NCBI GenBank assembly: GCA_007135795.1
Contig: SLIE01000300.1
Location: forward strand, 1 to 12,018
DNA: 12,018 bases
Origin: Desulfobacterales bacterium
Lineage (GTDB): Bacteria; Desulfobacterota; Desulfobacteria; Desulfobacterales; Desulfosalsimonadaceae
Reading direction: 5' to 3'
Shown: positions 6,150 through 12,018 of the stretch, in pieces
Position numbering within the stretch: position 1 is the first letter of the stretch
Layout of the letters: the number at the start of each line of letters is the position of its first letter
The notes under the pieces: model-generated
Told to the model about the DNA's origin: nothing
What the model saw: the letters and a program-made list of their open reading frames with translations, nothing else
Database searches by the model: none
Program-made: the position numbers and the translations under genes

Positions 6150-7244
6150 ATGCATATGATAAAAATGATGAGGGAGTGGTTCAACCAGTATTTCTCGAAC
6201 CCGCAAGTCATTACACTCTGGCTGATTCTGATCGGCGCGTTTCTCGTAATAATACTGCTCGGGGGGATGCTGCAACCGCTTTTTGTGGCGCTTATCATTG
6301 CCTATCTTCTCGATGGCATCGTCACGTTTCTCACACGATTACGGGTACCGCGCCTGCTTGCCGTCCTGGCAACGTTCATGCTTTTTCTCTTCTGTCTTAT
6401 TTTATTGGTCATCGGTATTTTCCCGCTGATGTCCAAACAGATCGGCCAGCTTCTGCAGGATCTGCCGACATATATAGCCAATGCCCAGAAACAACTGTTA
6501 CTGCTTCCCGAAAGATACCCGGAGTATGTTTCCGAAGCCCAGATCAGACAACTCTTTGACGTCATCCGGACCGAACTGACACGGATGGGACAGAATCTGC
6601 TCATGTTTACGGTAGCATCGCTTCGCAACATGATCTCGTTGATTATCTATCTCGTATTGGTCCCGTTTCTCGTTTTGTTTTTTCTGAAGGACAAGGAACT
6701 CATCATCCAGTGGATTATAAGACTCCTCCCAAAGAACCTTGAACTCTCGGAAGAAGTATGGCGTGAGACAAACCAGCAGGTAGCGAAATTCGTACGGGGG
6801 AAAATGCTCGAAATCCTGATCGTCTGGATTGTAACGTTTATCACCTTTTTACTGCTGGATTTGAACTATGCCATGCTGCTATCCTTTTTCGTGGGTGTTT
6901 CCGTACTTGTTCCATACATAGGCGCCACGGTAATGACGATACCCGTTGCACTGGTCGCTTTTTTCCAATGGGGGATCGGACCTGAATTCATGTATGCCAT
7001 GATTGCTTATGGTCTGATTCAGGTGATCGATGGAAACATTCTGGTTCCGGTACTGCTGTCGGAAGTGGTAAACCTCCACCCCGTCGCCATTATCGTGGCA
7101 GTATTGGTTTTCGGCGGTTTATGGGGCATTTGGGGACTCTTTCTGGCAATTCCGCTGGCAACACTTTTTCACTCGGTCATGAAAGCATGGCTGAAAATTC
7201 ATTTGCATAATCCGAAAGACGAAACAGATATAAAACAACCATAA
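6150..7244 (+). CDS. AI-2E family (PerM/YdiK-type) membrane transporter
   Basis: A 364-residue integral membrane protein of the AI-2E family. Hydrophobic stretches lie at about residues 20-57, 68-92, 155-178, 218-237, 240-272 and 308-345, and the long polar loop between about 94 and 150 is typical. Family motifs include LVPYIGA (253-259), QVIDGNILVPVL (291-302), the LHP segment at 309-311 and GGLWGIWGLFLAIPLAT near 322-338. Members export small molecules or ions; TqsA of E. coli is linked to autoinducer-2, and others to sodium/proton exchange, so the name should not be read as the substrate. The start is uncertain: ATG codons at 6150, 6156, 6165 and 6168 and a TTG at 6099 share the frame. I chose 6150, although none of them has a strong ribosome binding site. 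Confidence 0.92.
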   Translation: MHMIKMMREWFNQYFSNPQVITLWLILIGAFLVIILLGGMLQPLFVALIIAYLLDGIVTFLTRLRVPRLLAVLATFMLFLFCLILLVIGIFPLMSKQIGQLLQDLPTYIANAQKQLLLLPERYPEYVSEAQIRQLFDVIRTELTRMGQNLLMFTVASLRNMISLIIYLVLVPFLVLFFLKDKELIIQWIIRLLPKNLELSEEVWRETNQQVAKFVRGKMLEILIVWIVTFITFLLLDLNYAMLLSFFVGVSVLVPYIGATVMTIPVALVAFFQWGIGPEFMYAMIAYGLIQVIDGNILVPVLLSEVVNLHPVAIIVAVLVFGGLWGIWGLFLAIPLATLFHSVMKAWLKIHLHNPKDETDIKQP

Positions 7245-7369
7245 ATCAAGATTTTATCCCTGCAACGTTTCCTGAATCAGACAATTGCAAAAAGCCTGTG
7301 TGGAAAAATCAATTCACCGAGTTTAATCCGCAACTCTTGTACCGAACAATACGCTTTACCAAATATCAC

Positions 7370-7376
7370 GGAGGTG
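7370..7376 (+). promoter_or_regulatory. Ribosome binding site that sets the thyX start
   Basis: GGAGGTG lies immediately before the ATG at 7379, whereas the in-frame GTG at 7298 has no comparable site. The 27 residues encoded between them do not resemble the family, so 7379 is the likely start. Confidence 0.8.
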
Positions 7377-7378
7377 AC

Positions 7379-8182
7379 ATGCGATCCATTGACGAACCGA
7401 AAGTTTACCTGGTTGCCAAAACCATGCTCGAGCCTGAAGGGCTCGATGCCTACCTGAACGATATCGGAAAACCGGACTGGCGGCCCGACCCAAATGTCTC
7501 CGACAGTGAGAACCTGATCGAAGCGGCCGGCAGAATGTGTTACCGGAGTTGGCAACCATATGATCCGGCGAAACCGGAGGCGACCAATCCAAACGTGAGC
7601 ACTGTAAGGCAAGGCAATGACGCATATATCAGTAATGTGCTGAAAAGCGGGCATGGTTCCGTACTCGAGCATGCCAGCCTGACCTTTATCTGCAGAAACG
7701 TATCTCGTGTATTTACGCATGAACTCGTCCGTCACCGGGCAGGGATGGCTTACAGCCAGGAAAGCCTGCGGTATGTGCGCCTTGATGACATCCCGTTCTG
7801 GATTCCGGACTCTGCGAGTGCAAATGACCAGGCAAAAAAGAAATTCGAAGAAGTCGTATCTTTTCTTGAAAACACACAAAAAGAACTTTCCGATATTTTC
7901 GGCATGGCGAACCTGAGCGATTTCACAACCAAGAAGCAACTGACCTCGATGTTCAGGAGGCTGGCACCGATCGGTCTTGGCACCACAATCATGGTAACCG
8001 GCAATCTCAGGGCCTGGCGGCATATTATCGAAATGCGCACCTCTCCCCATGCGGAGGAGGAAATTCGTATTGTCACGGGTAAAATTGCAGAGATTTGCCA
8101 AAAGCATTTCCCTAATATTTTTCAGGACATGACGTTTGATTCGGACTCAGGAAGCTGGTGTTTCGGACACAACAAGGTTTGA
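7379..8182 (+). CDS. thyX: Flavin-dependent thymidylate synthase ThyX
   Basis: A 267-residue ThyX, which methylates dUMP to dTMP using methylene-tetrahydrofolate, FAD and NAD(P)H, replacing ThyA. Evidence is GHGSVLEHASLTF (91-103), the RHR signature region RHRAGMAYSQESLRY (118-132) and the C-terminal block NLRAWRHIIEMRTSPHAEEEIR (209-230) that contributes flavin and dUMP contacts. The usual signature is RHR, seven residues, then Ser; here eight residues precede the Ser that aligns best (Ser129), so the loop is one residue longer. The ATG at 7379 with GGAGGTG is preferred over an upstream GTG. A gap of 134 bases follows the permease gene, and the dehydrogenase gene starts 10 bases after thyX. 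Thymidylate synthesis does not explain the neighbours, so the clustering may be incidental. Confidence 0.95.
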   Translation: MRSIDEPKVYLVAKTMLEPEGLDAYLNDIGKPDWRPDPNVSDSENLIEAAGRMCYRSWQPYDPAKPEATNPNVSTVRQGNDAYISNVLKSGHGSVLEHASLTFICRNVSRVFTHELVRHRAGMAYSQESLRYVRLDDIPFWIPDSASANDQAKKKFEEVVSFLENTQKELSDIFGMANLSDFTTKKQLTSMFRRLAPIGLGTTIMVTGNLRAWRHIIEMRTSPHAEEEIRIVTGKIAEICQKHFPNIFQDMTFDSDSGSWCFGHNKV

Positions 8183-8192
8183 TGGCATCTGA

Positions 8193-9158
8193 ATGAAAGC
8201 GATCCGGTTCAAAAACCAGTCGATTTTGGAGGTGGAGCTTCCCAAACCCACCCTTAAACCAGGAGAGGCGCTGGTACGGGTATTGACAGCCGGCATCTGT
8301 GCAACCGACATCACTATATTTCATGGGTATGCGGATTTTAAGGGCGTCCCCGGGCACGAGTTCGTTGGAATTGTCGAAAAATGCCCGGATCGCCCGGATC
8401 TGGTTGGACAGCGGGTAGTAGCGGATATCAATGCCGGATGCGGGCGTTGTTCTCCCGATGAAAGGCATTGTCCAAACCGCCGGGTGCTTGGGATAAGGAT
8501 TCAGGATGGCGCTTTTGCCGAATACTGTGCCGTTCCGGCAAGCAACCTCTACCCGGTGCCAGACGGGATAAAGACCAGACACGCTGCTTTTGTGGAAATC
8601 CTGGCGGCCGCGCTGGAGATTTCCCAGCAAATCCACATAAAAAATCAAAACCGTGTGGGGGTTGTCGGAGATGGCTGCCTGGGGCTTTTAACCGCAATTG
8701 GCTTGAGGCGGTATTGCAGGAATGTCATGCTATTGGGTCGTCATCAAGAAAAGCTCTCCATCGCAAAGCGACAGGGAGTGGAAACTTTTCTGACATATCC
8801 GGAAAATGCCCCGGCGGAAATTGCATCCCAACTGGGGCTTTTCGATATCATGGTCGATGCCACGGGGACTGCACACGGACTGAACTGGTGCATACCCCTG
8901 ACCCGGCCGGAAGGGACTGTGGTGGTAAAAACCACCATTTCGGAACGATCAATGATCGACCTGGCGACAGTAGTGGTAAACGAGCTTGCCGTACAGGGTT
9001 CCAGGTGCGGGGACATGGCGTTCGCCATGGACTTTCTTGACAACGGCCGAATCGATGTCGAGCCGCTGATAGAAGCCGTATACCCATTTGCCCGGTTCAG
9101 GGAAGCGTTCTCCCATGCCATGACAAAAGGGAGTCTGAAAGTGCTATTGGCGTTTTAA
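8193..9158 (+). CDS. Zinc-type medium-chain alcohol dehydrogenase-like protein
   Basis: A 321-residue medium-chain dehydrogenase/reductase. The GroES-like catalytic domain has Cys36 (GICATD), His55-Glu56 (GHE) and Glu135 as probable catalytic-zinc ligands or neighbours. The Rossmann domain has GDGCLG (159-164), and strand 2 ends in LLGRH (Arg183, no acidic residue), which suggests NADP(H). The structural-zinc lobe is unusual: three cysteines (83, 86, 93) in CGRCSPDERHC, whereas relatives have four in a loop about four residues longer. The protein is somewhat short for the class (about 340-350 residues). It should oxidise or reduce an alcohol/aldehyde pair; the substrate is unknown. The gene begins 10 bases after thyX without a clear ribosome binding site, which suggests translational coupling. 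Its TAA ends directly against the stop codon of the convergent AsmA gene. Confidence 0.9.
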   Translation: MKAIRFKNQSILEVELPKPTLKPGEALVRVLTAGICATDITIFHGYADFKGVPGHEFVGIVEKCPDRPDLVGQRVVADINAGCGRCSPDERHCPNRRVLGIRIQDGAFAEYCAVPASNLYPVPDGIKTRHAAFVEILAAALEISQQIHIKNQNRVGVVGDGCLGLLTAIGLRRYCRNVMLLGRHQEKLSIAKRQGVETFLTYPENAPAEIASQLGLFDIMVDATGTAHGLNWCIPLTRPEGTVVVKTTISERSMIDLATVVVNELAVQGSRCGDMAFAMDFLDNGRIDVEPLIEAVYPFARFREAFSHAMTKGSLKVLLAF

Positions 9159-11528
9159 CTAATTGAACAACCGGCGCATTGTATCCTCCAACTTTTTTTC
9201 AATAGGCGCTCTCTTCTCCTTATCAGAGTCTTCTTTTTCTGAATCTTCAGGGGACAACCGATCCATCAGCCTTTCCTGCAGCTGTTTTTTCAGTTCTTCC
9301 CGGCCCCTCTCCCGGATATCCAGTGCGGACATGTCCGGTCGAATTTCCGGAGAACCAAGTGTCCCGCCAATTGTAACAGGAATGATGGTCCACCCGTCTT
9401 CCGTTTCAGGGATAAGGCCGGTAATTAATTCCCCGCCCAGAATATCCAATGCAATGTCCGGAGCCAGACGCAAATCGAAAGAAAAGGCAATCCCCCCATC
9501 GAGTCCGATAGTACCGGCAGGTTCCATACGAAGATTATCACTGTCGAACCTGGAAGTAATTGCTATCTTGCCTTCTTCAAGCGCCATGGTGCCATCCCAT
9601 GATTCAAAATTCAATACTTCCAGAGTCTTGCCGTTAAAGTAGTCCGCAAGCCCCCCGGTAAGCGTCTCCCCGGACAACCGGCCATTTGCTATTTTTATAT
9701 CGGCTTGAGATGTCAGTGTTTCCCGGATAACATCAAAACTTGTCCCGATCCCAGCGATGTCGGCATCAAAAAACAACGTTCCGGCTATAATATCCGCCAC
9801 CACGGGAACCAGCGGGCCAAAAATACCTTCCACCCGGGTTTCCTGCACCGAAAGATTCGCCGTATAAACAACCGGTTTTCGGTTGAGCTCGACCCTTGCC
9901 GTTCCAGAAATCGTTCCATCGGCCATGTTCCCATGAAGGCGATCGACTGTTAACACATTGTCCACAAGGTGATATCGAAGATCAAAATCCGTAATGGCCA
10001 ATCCCTGGTAAACAGCATTTGCAACGCGCACAGCACCGGTTACATTCAATGGGAAATCAAATGGACCCGGTTCTTCGGCGACAGCCTCCTCAAAAGGTTG
10101 CGGCTCAGGGGCTGGCTCCGGTTCATCCAAAGCACCAAGCAACTGGTCAATATCAAGGCGCTCGGCGGTAATGGTGTGTGTGATATTGATCACCTCTCCC
10201 ATGAGATTGTCCGCAGTAAAATTCAGCTGCACGGGTTCACCGGCAAGTGTGATTACAAGATTATCAGATGCGGCACTGTCTTTTGCAGCACTGATGCTGC
10301 CGTTTATTCCAGCGGCAAGGCCGCTTATGACCATATTGACGTCTTCAATGGTGATCTCACCATTTTCGATGAGCCCCGCTGGTTGATCCACCGAACCGGT
10401 AAGGTGGAACTGCGCCCCGATGCGTCCTGACGGTTGCATTTCTGCAACTGGCTCGACAAGACTCTGCGGTACGGCGGCAATGACATCAGAGACCGCAATC
10501 ATGGGCAACCTGGCAGTAATATTCAAAACAGGCGCTGTGCCATAAGATGAAATATCCCCGGATGCGGCAAGCATAACCCCGTTGAGGCTGACATTCGCCT
10601 TGGAGATATTCAGGTTTTCGGAAACAAGATCCGCCATTATGTCATAATCAATTGAAATTTCAGCATTCTCAATTGGATCATCAGGCATATCATCCAAAAG
10701 AAGATCAATTTCACGCATGGATATACGGCCGGACGACTCAACTAATCGTTCTGTTACATCCGCTTGTATATCAACGCTCAATTTCATGGCTGACAACTCT
10801 CCGGGAAAATCATCAGGCGCGTACGGCATAAAAGCGGCAACATCCAGGTTTTGTACGCGTAAACCGAGCGATACATAATTTGTAACAGGGTCGACTCTTC
10901 CATTGAGGGAAACCGGGGAATCATTTAATCTTGCGGAGAGATTAAAAGGAAAACTATGGTCCAGAGAAAACTCGGTAACGGACAAATCAAGATCAGTCAA
11001 TTGATACTCACGCTCAACCACGTGATCCGTAAAAATGAGCCTCCCTCTGGAGATCGATATCTCCTTTACCAACAGATCAATCGCAAGCTCGTCGTTCGGT
11101 TCGTCCGGTTCATCCGTGGGCGGCAAATCGTTTTCTTCAGGCTCCAAAAGATCACTGAAATTAAATGTACCATCTTTGTATCTTTCAACCCGTATCGCCG
11201 GTGAATTCAGAGTCGCCTCATTGATGATGACTGAGCGACGCAGCAAGGGCAGGATTTGGTATCGCAACGTCAGAGATTCCGCTGATACGAAGTCTCCCGT
11301 ACCATCTTTGGCCCCGATGACAAAATCCGAAACCACGATACCCGAAAAAAGACGCACATTAATATCCCCGATGGAAACCGGTCTGCCCAGTTGTTCTTCG
11401 GCCCGGGGAATTACGACCTGGCGAACCCTTTCGGGGGTAATGAGAATGTTTGCCACGACAAGCAGAAGAACTACCGCAGCAACAAGCACCACCGCAAGGA
11501 TTCCAACTATCTTTAAAATCTTATGCAT
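9159..11528 (-). CDS. AsmA-family envelope protein
   Basis: A 789-residue AsmA/TamB-related protein. A single N-terminal membrane anchor (about residues 5-30) is followed by LITPERVRQVVIPRAEEQLGR-type sequence and a repeated beta-rich periplasmic body, as in AsmA, where long beta-taco grooves are thought to carry phospholipids between the inner and outer membranes. The segment YKDGTFNFSDLL (117-128) is an AsmA hallmark. Acidic, proline-rich linkers lie at about 129-148 and 467-487. The C-terminal region has an AsmA-type block ending TIGGTLGSPEIRPD, then a charged tail of about 54 residues rich in Lys, Arg, Asp and Glu. AGAGGA lies seven bases before the ATG on the minus strand. The upstream 257 bases carry several dyads that may regulate it. 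Family membership is clear; cargo and partner are not. Confidence 0.9.
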   Translation of the reverse strand: MHKILKIVGILAVVLVAAVVLLLVVANILITPERVRQVVIPRAEEQLGRPVSIGDINVRLFSGIVVSDFVIGAKDGTGDFVSAESLTLRYQILPLLRRSVIINEATLNSPAIRVERYKDGTFNFSDLLEPEENDLPPTDEPDEPNDELAIDLLVKEISISRGRLIFTDHVVEREYQLTDLDLSVTEFSLDHSFPFNLSARLNDSPVSLNGRVDPVTNYVSLGLRVQNLDVAAFMPYAPDDFPGELSAMKLSVDIQADVTERLVESSGRISMREIDLLLDDMPDDPIENAEISIDYDIMADLVSENLNISKANVSLNGVMLAASGDISSYGTAPVLNITARLPMIAVSDVIAAVPQSLVEPVAEMQPSGRIGAQFHLTGSVDQPAGLIENGEITIEDVNMVISGLAAGINGSISAAKDSAASDNLVITLAGEPVQLNFTADNLMGEVINITHTITAERLDIDQLLGALDEPEPAPEPQPFEEAVAEEPGPFDFPLNVTGAVRVANAVYQGLAITDFDLRYHLVDNVLTVDRLHGNMADGTISGTARVELNRKPVVYTANLSVQETRVEGIFGPLVPVVADIIAGTLFFDADIAGIGTSFDVIRETLTSQADIKIANGRLSGETLTGGLADYFNGKTLEVLNFESWDGTMALEEGKIAITSRFDSDNLRMEPAGTIGLDGGIAFSFDLRLAPDIALDILGGELITGLIPETEDGWTIIPVTIGGTLGSPEIRPDMSALDIRERGREELKKQLQERLMDRLSPEDSEKEDSDKEKRAPIEKKLEDTMRRLFN

Positions 11529-11612
11529 TTCATGATCCTCTTGATCAGTTGTTCGTTAGAAATAAATTTCCCCTTGCCTGACAGAGATAATCCGACTCGG
11601 TTGTTTAGACAC

Positions 11613-11657
11613 TGAATAATTGTGTAGTTGTTATCCATATTGTCACACAACTATTCA
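11613..11657 (-). repeat. Long inverted repeat, possible leader hairpin
   Basis: TGAATAATTGTGT (11613-11625) and ACACAACTATTCA (11645-11657) pair over 12 of 13 positions. Read as minus-strand RNA, the one mismatch becomes a G-U pair, so all 13 pairs could form; read on the plus strand it is an A-C mismatch. That bias favours an RNA hairpin in the AsmA leader, 85-129 bases before the ATG. No T-tract follows. Shorter AGTTGT/ACAACT pairs inside it allow an alternative fold. Confidence 0.45.
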
Positions 11658-11712
11658 TACAACCCATCAGTTATAAGTATTATCGCAGATTTTCGGAAAG
11701 CAATCATTTGAA

Positions 11713-11732
11713 ATTTTGCAATTGTGCAAAAT
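11713..11732. repeat. Perfect palindrome ATTTTGCA-ATTG-TGCAAAAT
   Basis: Eight-base arms with a four-base centre are symmetric on both strands. The size fits a dimeric regulator site between arfB and the AsmA gene. No regulator gene next to it is visible. Confidence 0.4.
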
Positions 11733-11741
11733 AAAATAACT

Positions 11742-11772
11742 AAAAAAAGGATCTATGAAAACCTCTTTTTTT
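11742..11772 (-). terminator. Possible intrinsic terminator of arfB
   Basis: About 14 bases after the arfB stop, the minus strand reads an A-run, GAGG, an 11-base loop, CC, then seven T. The stem is mostly A-T with a two-base GC core and one bulge, so it is weak, but the T-run and position suit termination of arfB. Confidence 0.35.
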
Positions 11773-11785
11773 GTCAACTTGGTGA

Positions 11786-12018
11786 TCAGAAATCAGAAGC
11801 GTTCACTTTTTTCCGCAATGACTTTGTTCGTCCGTGTTTTGTTTTCTGATCCATGCGTCTTTGTCGGGCTGTTCTACTCGGCTTTACAGGTTTGCGTTTT
11901 TTTGTTTCAGCCGTAGCCATTTTGATAAGCAGATAAAGTCTTTGGTATGCATCCTCGCGGTTTGCCTCGAGGCTCCGGTAACGTGAAGACTTGATCACAA
12001 TTACGCCGAATTTTGTTA
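11786..12018 (-). CDS. arfB: ArfB-like peptidyl-tRNA hydrolase, 3' part only
   Basis: The last 76 or so residues of an ArfB (YaeJ)-type ribosome-rescue factor; the reading frame is open to the right edge, so the 5' part lies outside the window. ArfB enters stalled ribosomes and releases the nascent chain with a GGQ motif, which would be encoded beyond the edge and cannot be checked here. The visible segment GVIVIKSSRYRSLEANREDA matches, from memory, the end of the RF-1-like fold of E. coli YaeJ (GVIIIKAQEYRSQELNREAA). It is followed by a Lys/Arg-rich tail (KKRKPVKPSRTARQRRMDQK) like the one that inserts into the empty mRNA channel. An internal GTG at 11998 is not the real start. A class I release-factor paralogue is a less likely reading, because of the basic tail. 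Confidence 0.87.
   Translation of the reverse strand, partial: TKFGVIVIKSSRYRSLEANREDAYQRLYLLIKMATAETKKRKPVKPSRTARQRRMDQKTKHGRTKSLRKKVNASDF

Larger units (their letters stand above)
11529..11785. other. Dyad-rich intergenic region upstream of the AsmA gene
   Basis: These 257 bases separate the arfB 3' end from the AsmA gene on the same strand and are AT-rich. They hold a 13-base inverted repeat with a 19-base spacer (11613-11657), a perfect 8-4-8 palindrome (11713-11732) and a possible A/T-rich terminator (11742-11772). A minus-strand TATAAC/TAATAC stretch near 11670-11682 could be a -10 region, but I find no good -35. No gene is supported. Confidence 0.5.

Noticed and set aside
7298..7378. 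Upstream GTG start adding 27 residues to ThyX
   Set aside because: The ATG at 7379 has a strong GGAGGTG site directly before it, and the added residues are not family-like.
7277..8107. 276-codon open frame on the minus strand opposite thyX
   Set aside because: The opposite frame carries all ThyX motifs; the antisense product matches nothing recognisable and is best explained as a shadow of codon bias.
8468..9040. 190-codon plus-strand frame inside the dehydrogenase gene
   Set aside because: Out of frame with a clearly conserved dehydrogenase and rich in Gly, Arg and Cys as expected for a shifted reading.
1..12018. Search by eye for mobile elements, tRNA, CRISPR arrays and long direct repeats
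   Set aside because: No transposase or integrase-like protein, no cloverleaf-like sequence and no regularly spaced repeats were seen.

Overview
The window looks like a chromosomal segment from a Gram-negative (diderm) bacterium of moderate GC content. The AsmA-type envelope protein implies an outer membrane. The mix of acyl-CoA enzymes, a flavin-dependent thymidylate synthase and a MoaD-like carrier would suit a Desulfobacterota-type (former Deltaproteobacteria) anaerobe, but that assignment is inference and no marker gene here settles it. I see no rRNA, tRNA, CRISPR array, insertion sequence or phage gene.

Left part (about 190-4970), a lipid/acyl-CoA module. Three genes lie on the minus strand in the order alpha-methylacyl-CoA racemase (family III CoA-transferase fold), TetR regulator, MoaD/ThiS-like sulfur-carrier protein. 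Facing away across a 510-base intergenic region is a 709-residue multifunctional enzyme that combines an (R)-specific 2-enoyl-CoA hydratase, a short-chain (3R)-hydroxyacyl-CoA dehydrogenase and an SCP2 lipid-binding domain. These are the three domains of eukaryotic peroxisomal MFE-2 (HSD17B4), but in a different order: hydratase, SDR, SCP2 rather than SDR, hydratase, SCP2. In peroxisomes racemase and MFE-2 work together on 2-methyl-branched acyl-CoAs and bile-acid side chains, so this divergent pair is a plausible bacterial branched-chain or sterol-side-chain degradation locus under TetR control. It is the most interesting part of the window.

Middle part (about 5229-9158), plus strand: a monoacylglycerol-lipase-like alpha/beta hydrolase, an AI-2E-family (PerM/YdiK-type) membrane permease, thymidylate synthase ThyX with an unusual one-residue-longer RHR motif, and a zinc-type medium-chain dehydrogenase with a shortened structural zinc lobe. 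The last two genes are only 10 bases apart and are probably co-transcribed.

Right part (9159-12018), minus strand: a large AsmA-family protein whose stop codon directly abuts the stop codon of the convergent dehydrogenase, a 257-base region rich in dyad symmetries upstream of it, and the 3' end of arfB (ribosome-rescue peptidyl-tRNA hydrolase), which runs off the window.
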